Shown in pieces: positions 10,871-23,246 of a stretch of DNA of 64,000 nt. The first letter of the stretch is position 1, and every line of letters starts with the position of its first letter. The notes beneath the pieces are model-generated. The model saw nothing but the letters and a program-made list of their open reading frames with translations. It was not told the origin of the DNA and made no database searches. A program made the position numbers and the translations under genes. This DNA comes from Turritopsis dohrnii (lineage: Eukaryota; Cnidaria; Hydrozoa; Anthoathecata; Oceaniidae), in the NCBI GenBank assembly GCA_027922465.2, contig BQMF02000064.1, positions 1,218,163 through 1,282,162 on the forward strand, written 5' to 3'.

Positions 10871-11751
10871 TTATGTGTATAAGGTTATAAGCAATTAAAA
10901 TCCATAATACAATGGGTTTGGAATTCGTTTACTTTGAATATACTAGTATTTGAACATACTAATATATACAAATAACATAAGAATATACAAAGACATGAAA
11001 ACAAAATACCTACGCGTTTTTTTTATTAGCAACCATGGTCAGACATTATTATTATCACGAATCTTTATACAGGATGACCAATCTCAGTGACTATTTATTA
11101 GTAGTAAAGTTGCTTAATTTGTTGCTAAGCGTTAATTGAAAGTATGATATGGCCGTGTTAGTACTGTTGCTTAACTTTTTGAGAGAATTTACCAGTGTTA
11201 CTTATAAACTTGTTGCTTATAATATAAAAACGTGCATCCTGAGCAGAAATATGTACAAGCAAAAGAAAAACTGTAATAGAAAATATTGTTGCGCCGTGGT
11301 TTCAATATATGTCTTTTTCAGTCTTCATTCTACGACTTAGTTATCATAATTAATTTCTAATTAATTAATTTCATAATTAATTTCTTATTTTTTTTCTTTT
11401 TCAATGAACATGTCCAACTTTTCATTTTTCAATAATTATGCTTTTTTTGCTATTATTAAAATGTTATGTATTGTTAAATGTGGCGTCAAAAAATTGTTCG
11501 ATTGCAAAATCCATTTAAAAATTTGCACGTACCATGAAAATCAAGTGAGCAAGTCAAATTGCTCACAAAAATTTTCAGTAAAAACAGGGTACTTTTTATG
11601 GACTTGAAATAGATACTGTGCTTTTGAAAGTTAACCTTTATAAGCATTTCGTTAAAAACATTGGGTGGTAGCCGGTAAAATCGTGTGTATTCTTCAATTT
11701 CCTGAACGTAGGTCATTTACAACTCATATATAACACCCAAGTTACTATTAA

Positions 11752-11880
11752 GGGGGTGTTCACATAGAGAAAAATTAGCCCGGCAAAGCGGACTGGCTGG
11801 GTTCACCGGGCTGATTTTATCTTGGGTTCACATGAGAAAAAACATCCTAAAACCGGGCTAAAAAATGTTATGCGATCGGC
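11752..11880. mobile_element. Partial MITE related to the 26-kb MITE
   Basis: GGGGGTGTTCACATAGAGAA followed by GCCCGG/GCGG words resembles the terminus of the 26,039-26,588 MITE (GGGGCTGTTCATATGGAGAA, then CCCGG). I could not find its opposite end, so only the left part is called. Confidence 0.4.
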
Positions 11881-12656
11881 TCCTTAACTTTGCTTTGTTA
11901 CTGACCTTCCAAGCAGCTTTTGCGACAAAAGTAAAAATAAGTTCCCAACTGCTACAGTCCCAACGCCCGAACGCGTTTTAATAGCTTGAATCATAGACTC
12001 CCTACTCAGTAGTTGTGCGTTTGAATATATGGGAGCGATCTATATGCGAACCAACGGCTAGCAAGAGTATGATAAAGACTGCAGAAAAAATTTTTTTCAT
12101 ATTGTGAATTCACAACTTTCACATAGTCTGTATATATCCGCCCCTGAAACCAGACTGTTTTACAAGCACTGAAGAGCTAATAAATAGCTTTCCACAAATA
12201 TCCGCAATTAATCAAATTATGAAAGGTATTTCGTTTTTCTACGATGAAATGCTTTGATCTTCCACAGTTTTGGATAATTTTTTATTATGGATTGAAATGA
12301 GTCTATATGAGAACCTTTTAGAAAAACATCACATATAAATCTTCGGAAATGTCTCGGCAAAGCGGAGTAAAAAGCATTTTACATCTCAAATGGATGTTCT
12401 TGGACTGAAGCTTTACAAGCACTTTTGAGCTAAGCAGGGATGACTGGAATTGCCTGCAAAGCACGATATTCTCTAAATATTAGCACGACCCGCTGAAAAT
12501 AATTTCAGTTGCTTTAAATAAGAACAAAAAGCCGCTTGGCTTGAAGACTTCAAGAGGTAACACAAAGATCATATCTAGTCACAAAAATACAACATTGTCG
12601 AATTGCCAAATTTTGATCAAATCCGACAAAACGCTTGTATTAGTAGAGTAAAAAGT

Positions 12657-12735
12657 TTAAATGTCCATTACATGTCTATATTTTGTACCTAGCACATCAG
12701 GAAACCGCATGTGCCCACCTTCGTACAACATCTAG
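12657..12735. repeat. Isolated satellite monomer fragment
   Basis: TAAATGTCCATTACATGTCT, then a word like CACATCAGGAAACCGC and CCCACCTTCGTACAACA match the satellite monomer 2 kb outside the array. The second palindrome arm is lost. Confidence 0.7.
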
Positions 12736-13349
12736 ACCAGTTTCTTGGACAGGTGACTTCACTGCTTTCAACGAAATTCAATGACGCAAGCGTTAAGCTG
12801 ATGGAATTATCTGGATATTGTGTCCAAAATTTTAAAGCATTTTATAAAACCATGCAGAAATAATTTCAAGTGCTGTTACACTGTCCTGACGATAAAATTT
12901 AGTAGGGTTGCATGATTCGAATTAGTTACAGTTTCCTTCTTTCTGATGGGCGCAAAGTTGTGCTGTCACAAAGATGTTTAGCATTACTTAGCAATAACGT
13001 TTGGTCATTGTTGCAGATTTAGACATTACGTTTGGCCGGACGACTTAACTTGAATGAAGATCTATGTGTTCCAAGACTAGTTTCAAAACTCCTGGCCGGA
13101 CTTCTCTGTGGCGGTATTTGGTACTACCTATTTCGAAGTGTTTCTTTTATGCACTTATTCGAACATTTTCGAGCCAAGAGAGTTTCCGAAATGACGACGT
13201 CATAAGCACGGACCAAACGTTTTCTACTGTAGTACTTTCTGAGACAATGACCTTTGTTTCAAAGATTTGCACGTCAAAACAACGTTTCAATTTCATAAAC
13301 TTTCTCCATTGTATTACACAAAAATCCCGTTCTACGTTCGGTAAAATTA

Positions 13350-13768
13350 CAGTGGAACCTCCTTAAAGCGGACACTTACGGGGACCAGAGATTTTGTCCG
13401 CCTTGGAGAGGGTTTGCTTATTTTGGCCAGAAACTCAGAAGAAATTCTACTCGTAAGTCGTGAACCCATTAGGCATGCCCATATTACCCTTTGTTATTCC
13501 CCAGTTAGGTACAAATCATTCATAAAATGAAATTTGACCGGAATTGTAAACAGATGTTTACAATAAGAAAAATAAAATAAAATACTGAATTTTGATGTTT
13601 TTGTCGAAATTTTTCGGTGTCCGCTTTATAGAGGAAATTTTAGGGAAAAAATGTCCGCTTTAGACTGTCCACTTTGGGGAGGTTTCTTTAACAGTTTATT
13701 AAGGATTCATCCGGGACAAAATATTTTGTCCGACTTAAGGAGGTATCCACTTTAAGGAGGTTTCACTG
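13350..13768. mobile_element. pogo/Tigger-like MITE with TA target duplication
   Basis: The ends CAGTGGAACCTCCTTAAAG and CTTTAAGGAGGTTTCACTG are inverted repeats, each flanked by TA. Inside are further copies of TGTCCGCTTTA/GTCCGACTTAAGG, a common subterminal-repeat layout of pogo-like elements. It is about 419 bp with no ORF. Confidence 0.8.
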
Positions 13769-15511
13769 TATAAAAAACAATCTGAAACGGAGTTTGCGAA
13801 TTTCCCAAAAACCCTCGACCGGCTGCTTCTGTATCCTAAATCATATACATTTTAAGGCTTTGAAAACCTAACTCGCCTCGTAACTTTGATCGTAATGCGA
13901 GACACTCTGGAACGCTTTTGAGTGAATACTGAGCAGTTCTGGGTTTCCTAAAAAACTGTTTTTGCGGAGATATTTAAAGTCTTTTCTGACGAAAGTTTTC
14001 GCTGCTAATGTACTACACAAACGCTTAGGTGAGAAAGGAGCAGGAGAATTTCATTTTCCAGAACAGTCAGAGTTGCTTGTTAATCTTATATCGTACTGCC
14101 TTTTAACTACTGTTCACCAATTAGGACGTTTTGTAGAAAAGAGGTTAACAGCCTGATTGGGAAATGCCACTGCCAAGCATTAAGCGCTGTAACGAACAAC
14201 CGCGCAGTGGATTACAACTGTGCAATGTGGTGGATATTCATGCACGAAATTTGAAATTATTCGTAACTGAAACTGAAATTTATGAATCACTTCATAGTGT
14301 CCATAGTCAAAATACTACATTGTTTTTAGAAACTATTTTGTCTTTAACAACGACGGATTGGACACATTCAATCTTTGTTAAATAGGTGTAAATTGGGTAA
14401 GGTTTCCAAACGCGTCTTCAACCTCTACAGAAGTAGGCTTTAGAACTGGTTCATCAAGCACTTCCACAACGTTTTCAATTCTTCAGCAACCAAGCCTGGA
14501 TTGATTTCCCGTAAAGCAGCAGATACGCTTCCAAATCTTTCAAAGGGTCGTCATAATCCTTAACGGCATCAACCTGGTCTTTAGTAGAAATCTTTGCATA
14601 ATCGTTTAAATTGTGTGGACCAGTCAGTAGAATCTCTTACATCAGGCACATCGAAAGGCATCAAATCTTTAATTCATAAAAGTGTAAAATAACAAGATAT
14701 GGATAATAGCATGGAATTTAAAAAGCAAAAAAAGCATGATAGGTTCAAGATCAAATAAGGCATGCAAAAGACTAACAAGGCTTCAGTGCATTAAACCTAT
14801 TTACACAAGATATTGTAACTTACCTTAAAATATGTTTAGAGCAGTTTATCACATGTCTCTTTATGGGTTTAATGTAAATGTATGAGTTTATGTAGTTGTC
14901 TAAAAGACAGAAACGATACCAGGGAATAGCAAAGAACAACACAAAATGCAAGTTAACTGTCATCTCTACTCATACACATTATTAGTCAAAACATCAGAAC
15001 AAAAACAAATGTGCAGAAAAACTTATGGTTATCAGCAGAACTAGTAGTACAGGTTTTACACCTGTGAATAATGCATTGTACCGCTCTAAGAACAATGCTG
15101 TATGGAACATTTACAATTTAACATGGGCTAACAGTAAGTGAAAGTAAAAATAAAAAATGATCAAAATGGAGTCTATCATAAATCATCAGGTCTGTGACAT
15201 AATTGACATAAGTCTGGTCAAATGAAATAGAAAGTTCTTATTGATTTCTCCAAGAGATAAATTGATATCGTTTCCTTCGGGCTGTGGATCTGCATTACAG
15301 CAGGCATATTTCCAAGCACTTTTAGAATGTTTTTTTGGAAGATTGAGTTTAAAAGCAGTTTGTGGGGGTCTAGGGGAGGGGGCGATGTCTCTGTAAGCTC
15401 TGAGATTCTACTGTTTTCCATGATTTCAAACAGCTTTACAGTCACTCTAACTCTGTTTCTTTTTTCACAATATCAATGTATATAGTTGGGTAATTACTTT
15501 GCTTTTATTTT
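13769..15511. other. No intact gene recognised
   Basis: Apart from the decayed minus-strand fragment at 14.4-14.7 kb, the region holds AT-rich sequence. ORFs at 13,962-14,385 have no recognisable domain and no coding context. Confidence 0.4.
14440..14680 (-). pseudogene. Decayed coding fragment, family unknown
   Basis: Two minus-strand frames alternate to give a protein-like string with no long stop-free stretch. Legible pieces are DYAKISTKDQVDAV and SVSAALREINPGLVAEEL, which overlap at a frameshift. I do not recognise the family. It looks like a fragment of a gene or retroelement that has lost its frame. There is no splice or promoter context. Confidence 0.3.
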
Positions 15512-15800
15512 GCAGTGGCTTAGTGGTTAAAGCATTGAGCTTAGGAACCCAATATCGAGGGTTCAAACCCCGCTGAGGTCGGATGTTGAAAAAGTCACGA
15601 CTCCTGGAGGTACTGCAACTAGCTCAATTCCCTGATGTATTTGGCGGAAAATGAAGGATAGTCGGGGAGATTAATGCTATGATGAACATCGGGAATATGT
15701 AGCCCCACTCTTTGTAGTTGCTTCGGCCTTGAGTGGGGTAAGTGATTTAGAAGAAAAAAAAAACTCCTGTGAGAAGGATCTTCAATCTGAACAATATAAC
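15512..15800 (+). mobile_element. tRNA-derived SINE
   Basis: The head has a Pol III box A (TGGCTTAGTGGTTAAAGC) and box B (GGGTTCAAACCCC) at tRNA spacing. An unrelated body of about 200 bp follows (near 15,600-15,740, CCCCACTCTTTGTAGTTGC), then an A-rich stretch at about 15,755. This is the layout of a tRNA-headed SINE. Family name not known to me. Confidence 0.7.
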
Positions 15801-17690
15801 AAATTTTTACAAAGGGTAACAAATTCAACTAAAACCAGATGTGTGTTTATGTTATGTGCATGTTTTATGTTTCATTCATTTATGTTATGTAATTTTCTTT
15901 TTTTTCTCAAGTTTTTTCGTCACCCTTAAAACTGTCGATTTAAAAATCACAGCCAGAAGACCCGTGGCACTCTAGGGTGGGTTAGAATCTTGTTAGGCCA
16001 AATGCTGTATGAACAATCCAAAGTTGATGGATGGACGTTTCTCATGTTTTTGTGGAACACAGAAGTTTAAAATTGATAGGATTGAGTTTCTATACTACCG
16101 TTTATGTTAGCAGAAAAGTGCTTGACAATATGCCTGTAACAGCCTAAAGTTCATTTTACCCAAAAGATAAGCATATCAAAACAATGATATAAGTTTTACA
16201 TGCTGATGCAACTGGCTTTTCATACTGTTTATTATTCAACACAACCAATATGAGTAATATTTGACACTCATTAATCTTACAATAGAATCCTTTTCAGTTA
16301 CAAAACATATAATTGCTAGAATGAAAATAATATTCCATTGCAAAAATTTTAAACAAGTGTCAGTTGCTAATTGGGTTACCATTTAAATTACTGGGACTAT
16401 CACTATGTTCATTTGTATTAGCATTCCTTAAGTCTATAATTTTGAAGGTAGATTAGCCTAAATTTGATGCTTTTTTTGTAAAAAACAAAACACTTTGAAA
16501 TGTATTTTCATTCATTCATGATATTCAATTAGTTTGAATATTTGTTTACTTTTACTATTTCATATAAACACTAACCAAGAGTTATCAACATCAGTGTATG
16601 ATTTAGGATGAAAAATATCAATGGCTATAACAAAATAATACAATTTTTGAGTCAGAGACAGAAAAAGTATACAACATCAACCATTTAGGGTATTTGTAGC
16701 TGCATATGGTCTTAAAATTTTGCATTATTTAGAAATTATTGATTTTCAGAGAACTTCAGAGAATCAGTCATTTGAAAAGAACATATATGACCCAATGCTT
16801 GTAAAAACCTCGAAACAATTGTTGACTCTGAAAAAACAACTATGATATGCAACAATTTTCTAGTCTATGGATACATTTTTATGGAGAATACATTTCCTAT
16901 GTACGAGAATCAGAACAGTGTACAGAAGTTATGAATCTGTGCTTATACATAACAAAACTGAAAAGCTATTGTTGCTCAAATCAGTTTGTTTTCTGTTGTT
17001 CCCTCCTTCTCTTATCCATCTCCACCTCATCCCAAAACTCTTGAACTGAATAAGCTGTAACTGTTTAAGTTAAAGATAGAATAAACCCATAACAGGCAAA
17101 CATGTTCCTCTGGGAACTAAAGATTTATATGTTGTGTTTTCAAGGAAAAAAACACGAAGATATCCTTTTTTCCCGTTTTATATGAATGCTTGTACTTTTT
17201 TTAGCTCGCGTTAATTTGTTGAATGAAAATATCCGCTTATTCATTGTTCTCGCTGGTGAAGGTTCAGCCACATGCCATCACGATTCTTCGGATACTGGTT
17301 TTGTCTGCAGTTCGTTATCAGTATTAATTGAGTATTCTAAACTACTGTGCAGTCATCAGTCAATGACTTGGTTATTCTGAAGTGTAGATTACCTCTAAAG
17401 GAACTACAGCAAGCTATACATTGGAAGCTATACAAAATAAATTTTGTTCGAAAACAAATGTTTTGGTTTATTGTGGGCCTGGTAAGTGGTATACTTAATC
17501 TTAACACTATAAATATATACTAGAATGTAGCTTTAGCTAAAAAATGCCATCATCGTCTCTCTAATGATCACTCTGATGATGACCTCTCGATGGTTCACAC
17601 TGTGCGTTAACGATGAGATAAGCACAGTGCGCATGAGAACCTAGCCGATTTTTAAATTTTGATATACAGGTACTTTTGATGTTCACACTG
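15801..17690. other. No gene recognised outside the duplication
   Basis: AT-rich. It holds the duplicated block 16,600-17,395 and, at 17,400-17,500, one copy of a dispersed repeat also seen near 24,770 and 28,660. At 17,560-17,700 a CGATGAGATAAGCACAGTGC word has a relative near 21,470-21,540, possibly a shared MITE. Confidence 0.5.
16600..17395. repeat. Segmental duplication, copy 1
   Basis: About 800 bp is repeated in the same orientation at about 33,520-34,320 with a few percent to low tens of percent divergence by eye, including TATCAATGGCTATAACAAAATAA, the words around ATGATATGCAAC, and TTCTTCGGATACTGGTTTTGTC. ORFs in it differ between the two copies, arguing against coding function. Confidence 0.8.
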
Positions 17691-17699
17691 TGTTAAGGA

Positions 17700-18319
17700 A
17701 AAAGATAACAAAATCGGAGTTCTTCTTGATGAAAACTTGACATGGAAGAATCATATAAATGTTATTCAAGATAAGATATCTAAAAACCTTGGAATACTTC
17801 GTATAGCAAAACAATATGTCAACTTGCAATCTTTAAAACTACTTTATTTTTCATTTATACATAGTTACCTAACCTATTGCAACATAGTCTGGGCAAGTAC
17901 TAACCAAACTAAGCTTAACAAACTTTACTGTAAACAAAAACATGCTTGCAGGATTATCTTCGGTGTAAATCGATACACACCCTCCGAACCTTTATTAAAG
18001 AAACTTGGGATTCTTAGTATATACCAAGTATATGATCTTCAAATCTTCATGTTTAAAAGTAAACTTGAGCTAACCCCAACGATGTTCCGCGACCTATTCT
18101 CCACTATTGAAAATAAATACCACACATTCAAGAAATAATTTTAAAATCCCTCAAAAGCGTCTTAAAATAACTACCTTCTCTATCCTCCATCGTGGTCCTA
18201 CCCTATGGAATAATATTTTACAAAATGCAGAAAAGGATGCCAACTCTATTTACTGTTTCACAAGATCTGTCAAAATGAAGTTACTTAATAGGGACATTGA
18301 TTTTTCTCAGTTTTTTTAG
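17700..18319 (+). pseudogene. Non-LTR retrotransposon reverse transcriptase, 3' tail
   Basis: The encoded piece has the C-terminal part of a CR1/Jockey-group reverse transcriptase: GVLLDENLTWKNHI, then YFSFIHSYLTYCNIVWAST, then KHACRIIFG and PLLKKLGILSIYQV. The frame is lost near 18,120 and resumes in another (WNNILQNAEKDANS) to 18,319. 5'-truncated non-LTR copies normally keep just this end. No active enzyme can come from it. Confidence 0.85.
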
Positions 18320-18402
18320 GCTGTGTCATATTATATTTCCTCCTAGTCTTCTTAATATTTCTCGCTTGATTTACATTTTCATTCTGTATTGTTTTCTTTT
18401 TT

Positions 18403-18450
18403 TGTTGTTGTAGTTGTTGTTGTTGTTGTTGTTGTTTTTTTTGTTTGTTT
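18403..18450. repeat. TTG microsatellite
   Basis: TTGTTGTTG tract with a T/TTTG-rich edge, just 3' of the retrotransposon tail. It produces a false poly-Gln ORF on the minus strand. Confidence 0.9.
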
Positions 18451-18587
18451 GTTTTTATCTCATAACGTGTGTTTGAGTACTGGTCTGTAATATGCTTTCC
18501 TTTTGCTTGTAAATATTTCTGGTCAGATAGGTATTTTGTTTTCATGTTTTGTATATATCATTATATATTATAAGTTAGTAAGTATTA

Positions 18588-19443
18588 TCTATATATTAAT
18601 AGCCGATTCTCTGTCTGTCTGTCTGTTTGTTTGTCTGTCACGCAAAATGGTAGATTAAGTTGTGAGCGAAATTATTTCTTTTTTTGTGTGCGACGTGAGT
18701 TCGAAGCATATACATTGCAACCCCAATCGAACGTGACTTTTTTTGGCTGATGAACTAATAGAAATAACGTTTTGTTTTTATCATTATTGTTAGTTTTATA
18801 TTCCACGTTGACTTGGCTTTGAAAACAGTACATCAACTAAATACAAAGAAACTAACTGATTAAACATTTTGGACAAAAAACAGCAGTGGCAGAACGTGGT
18901 AGCATCTCGGTTTGCCAGTGTATCCTAACGTATCCTTACCTGACTGTCTGAGACGGGTGAAGTTTTTTTTCGAGTAATCAAAATGTTTAAAAACCTATAG
19001 GTAAAAAAAAGAGTATCATAAAACAAAATATTTTTTTTTGCTTTTGTCATAATAGTTGTCTTTAATCGATTTCTTTTAATCTATTTTATTTTATATCAGA
19101 TCGAACGTTTCTTTTATTCACTTGATTCATTTAGCACGTGCCTTTTCTTCTCTCCTCCGGTGTGATCTTTTTAAGAAGAGAAACCATTTCCCCCTGACGT
19201 TTGATAGCACCCATGTTAGAGCGCGTGACTTTTTTAAAACAAAAGTTAATAAAAAGTTGAAGTTTTCTCTCTATATGTTTTCAGTGTATTGTTACACTGA
19301 TAAAAAATTTGTTTTACCAGAGGTTGTGACTTCGAATCTGCTTCTGGTTGTACGAGCCGTTTATAAGGAAAATTGACGTTTATTGATACAGTGATACAAA
19401 GCAGGTGGACATGGGCGGCGAGCGACGCCGCCTTGGCGGCTAG
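18588..19443 (+). mobile_element. Non-autonomous Helitron, tandem unit 1
   Basis: Starts TCTATATATTAATAGCC after an A and ends CTAG before a T, as Helitrons require (5' TC, 3' CTRR, A/T target). Eleven bases before the end is a perfect hairpin, GGCGGCG-AGCGA-CGCCGCC. It contains a TCTG/TTTG microsatellite near the 5' end. There is no Rep/helicase coding sequence. Confidence 0.9.
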
Positions 19444-20533
19444 TCTATATATTAATAGCCGATTCTCTGTCTGTCTGTTTGTTTGTTTGTTTGTTTGTTT
19501 GTTTGTTTGTAAGTCACGCAAAATGGTAGATTAAGTTGTGAGCGAAATTATTTCTTTTTTTGTGTGCGACGTGATTTCGAAGCAAATACATTGCAACCCC
19601 AATCGAACGTGACTTTTTTTGGCTGATGAACTAATAGGAATAACGTTTTGTTTTTATCATTATTGTTAGTTTTATATTCCACATTGACTTGGCTTTGAAA
19701 ACAGTACATCAACTAAATACAAAGTCACTAACTGATTAAATATTTTGGACAAAAGGCAGCAGTGGCAGAACGTGGCATCATATGTTCGGTTTGCCACTAA
19801 CTCTTGCTTGACTGTCTGAGACGGGTGAACTTTTTTTTTGAGCAATCAAATAGTTTAAAAACCGATAGGTAAAAAAAGAGTATCATATCAAAAGAAAATG
19901 TTTTTTTTTTTTTGCTTTTCTTTTAATAAATTAATTTCTTCTTTTAATTGTTAAGCGTTCTGATCGAACGTTTTTTTATTCTATTTATTCATTTAGCACG
20001 TGCCTTTTTTCTCTCCTCCGTGTGAACTTTTTAAGAAGAGAAACCATTTTCCCCCTGTTTGATAGCACCCATGTTAGAGTGCGTAACGTTTTTAAAACAA
20101 AAGGTAATAAAAAGTTTTTTTCTCTCTACGTTTTGAGTGCATTGTTGTACTGATCAACGATTGTTTTAAAAAATAAATAACACATGAAATTTGGGTTTTT
20201 TTGGAACCATTGTTTAAACTGATATCTGATATTTGATTTCGAATCTGCCTCTAGGATAACTGACGTTTTTTCGGATCCGCGATACAGGCGATGGGGTGAC
20301 AAAAAATTTGGGTCTAATTTTTTTGGGAGGGGTCTGTGACGTCATCAAAATCTTTGAAGAATGATATCTCTGTAACGGTTGATCGTAGCAGAACGATCCC
20401 ATACATTTTTTTAATCAGTTTTTCGAGCTCTACAACATGGTAACACTTTCGGTTGCCAATTCCTTAATTTTATTTTTCGTGAAGTCAACGCATGCTGAAC
20501 ATGGGCGGCGAGCGACGCCGCCTTGGCGGCTAG
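19444..20533 (+). mobile_element. Non-autonomous Helitron, tandem unit 2
   Basis: Begins TCTATATATT immediately after the CTAG of unit 1 and ends with the same hairpin and CTAG. The body matches unit 1 with indels and an extra segment near 20,190-20,490. Confidence 0.9.
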
Positions 20534-21431
20534 TCTATATATTAATAGCCGATTCTCTGTTTGTCTGTTACGGAAAATGGTAGATTAAGTTGTGAGCGAA
20601 ATTATTTCTTTTTTGTGTGCAACGTCAGTGCAAAACAAATTGCAACCCCAGTCGAACGTGACTTTTTTTGACTGGTGAACCAATAGGAATAATGTTTTTT
20701 TTATTAAAATTATTATTAATTTTATATTCCAAGGACTACTGTTGACTTGGCTTTGAAAACAGTACATCAACTAGATACAAAGAAACCTACTGATTAAACA
20801 TTCTGGACAACAAACAGTGGTGGCATAAGCGTGTTCGGTTTGCCAGTGTTGTATCCTAACGCTTGGCTGATTGCCTGAGATCGGTGAACCTTTTTTTCGA
20901 GCAATCAAAATGTTTAAAAACCGAAGCTTTCCTTGCACGAAAAAAGAGTATCATGAAACAAAATATTTTTTTGCCTTTGTTTTATTAATTTAATTTCTTT
21001 GTTATGCGCTTCTGATCGAACATATTTTTATTCACTTTTTATTCATTTAGCACGTGCCTTTTTTCTCTCCTCCCGTGGGATCTTTTTAAGAAGAGAAACC
21101 ATTCCCCCCCTACGTTTAATAGCACCCATGTAAGAGCGCGTAAATTTTTTAAAACGAAAGCTGATAATAAGTCGAAGTTTTTTCTCAATACGTTTTGAGT
21201 GTATTGTTATACTGATCAACGATTGGTTTTAAAAAATAAATAAGTAACACATCATGAAAAACCTTAAAAATTGATGCAAAACTGATATAACACTGCATAC
21301 CAGAGGTTGTGATTTTGAATCTGCTTTGGCTGAACACAAGTTGTACGAGCCGTTTATAAGGAAATTTGACATTTATTGATACAGTGATACAGAGCAGGTG
21401 GACATGGGCGGCGAGCGACGCCGCCTTGGCG
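20534..21431 (+). mobile_element. Non-autonomous Helitron, tandem unit 3 (3' truncated)
   Basis: Begins TCTATATATT directly after unit 2. It keeps the terminal hairpin but loses the final bases, breaking into unrelated sequence after TTGGCG at 21,431. Confidence 0.85.
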
Positions 21432-22081
21432 TACCAGTACCTGCTTAACTTTTTCCTTAGCTCATCGTTATCTCATCGTTAGCCAATTTTTTGAAATCAA
21501 AATTTTTTGATATTTTTTTTTCCGGCTAACGATGAGATAAGAATGATTTCTCTAATCTTCAAAGGAAATCGACAAAATGTCTTCAATGAGAGTAAAATTT
21601 TGATGAATGAAGAAGTAAGGATTTTTCATATGAAGGAAAAATGTGTGTTGATGAGAGAGTAAAAATAAAAATGGCAGACAACAAAAAGACTATCGATCGA
21701 AGAAGAAAAAATTTTAGCATTTGAAGTCAAAAAAACCTATGTTTGTTTGACAAGACAGGGGACAGGGAAACCCACAAGCTTCTCTTTCTTTGTTCACGTT
21801 TTTCCTCTGTGATTTCCGCTTTCTGCTACGCAGAAGAACCAGCAGTAAAAATTTTTTTTTAACGATAAAACTTGTCATTTTCTTGCACTTCAAGTCACTT
21901 CGAGTCGCTAATAAAAACATTTTTTTTTTTATTTTATTTTTTTTATTTATTTATTTATTTCGCCAATATTTATACAAACCTTAATATACAATCGTATATA
22001 ATGGCTGGAGCAAGCAGAAGGCTGGAGTGCCTTATCATCAAGCCCCATGTAAATATAACTATTTCACTTAATATATACTAA
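21432..22081. other. Spacer between opposed Helitrons
   Basis: It contains an inverted pair of CTCATCGTTAGCC/GGCTAACGATGAG near 21,463-21,538, possibly a MITE end, and a TTTA/T-rich tract at 21,915-21,965. No gene seen. Confidence 0.5.
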
Positions 22082-23031
22082 CTAGCCGCCAAGGCGGCGT
22101 CGCTCGCCGCCCATGTCCACCTGCTCTGTATCACTGTATCAATAAATGTCAAATTTCCTTATAAACGGCTCGTACAACTTGTGTTCAGCCAAAGCAGATT
22201 CAAAATCACAACCTCTGGTATGCAGTGTTATATCAGTTTTGCATCAATTTTTCAGGTTTTTCATGATGTGTTACTTATTTATTTTTTAAAACCAATCGTA
22301 TTGTATTGTATTGTATTCAATTTATTTAACGTTGACATAGTATCGTTGATCAGTATAACAATACACTCAAAACGTATTGAGAAAAAACTTCGACTTATTA
22401 TCAGCTTTCGTTTTAAAACATTTACGCGCTCTTACATGGGTGCTATTAAACGTAGGGGGGAAATGGTTTCTCTTCTTAAAAAGATCCCACGGGAGGAGAG
22501 AAAAAAGGCACGTGCTAAATGAATAAAAAGTGAATAAAAATATGTTCGATCAGAAGCGCATAACAAAGAAATTAAATTAATAAAACAAAGGCAAAAAAAT
22601 ATTTTGTTTCATGATACTCTTTTTTCGTGCAAGGAAAGCTTCGGTTTTTAAACATTTTGATTGCTCGAAAAAAAGGTTCACCGATCTCAGGCAATCAGCC
22701 AAGCGTTAGGATACAACACTGGCAAACCGAACACGCTTATGCCACCACTGTTTGTTGTCCAGAATGTTTAATCAGTAGGTTTCTTTGTATCTAGTTGATG
22801 TACTGTTTTCAAAGCCAAGTCAACAGTAGTCCTTGGAATATAAAATTAATAATAATTTTAATAAAAAAAACATTATTCCTATTGGTTCACCAGTCAAAAA
22901 AAGTCACGTTCGATTGGGGTTGCAATTTGTTTTGCACTGACGTTGCACACAAAATAGAAATAATTTCGCTCACAACTTAATCTACCATTTTGCGTAACAG
23001 ACAAACAGAGAATCGGGTGTTAATATATAGA
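22082..23031 (-). mobile_element. Non-autonomous Helitron, inverted copy
   Basis: Reverse-complement copy with CTAG at 22,082-22,085, hairpin just inside, and 5' TCTATATATTAA at about 23,020-23,031. It is closer to unit 3 than to units 1 or 2 and keeps the intact 3' end that unit 3 lost. Confidence 0.9.
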
Positions 23032-23246
23032 TATTGTGTCATCTTTTCTTTCTTATCAAAATATGAAACTTCTTGTGATTCTATTTGTCATTAAATTGTT
23101 TTCCCAAATTGATATATATTTTTCAAATCGCGTATACGGAAGTACCAATCAATCGTCGTGTAGCCAAAAAATGTGTACTTCGTGCATAAGTTTACATGAA
23201 ATTGGAAAATTCCATCAAGGCGCGAAGCGCCTGCAATTCGTACCGT

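Larger units (their letters stand above)
10871..13349. other. No gene recognised
   Basis: AT-rich sequence with short ORFs lacking domains, plus the MITE fragment and satellite fragment listed separately. 11,340-11,385 is an imperfect TTAATTAATTTC repeat. Nothing else can be supported. Confidence 0.5.

Noticed and set aside
13962..14385. Two adjacent plus-strand ORFs as a host gene
   Set aside because: No domain, no splice pattern and random-like composition.
18285..18545. Poly-Gln protein on the minus strand
   Set aside because: Created by the TTG microsatellite; no other coding support.
22795..22980. 61-codon ORF shared with 20,585-20,770
   Set aside because: Conserved only because both lie in copies of the same non-coding Helitron.
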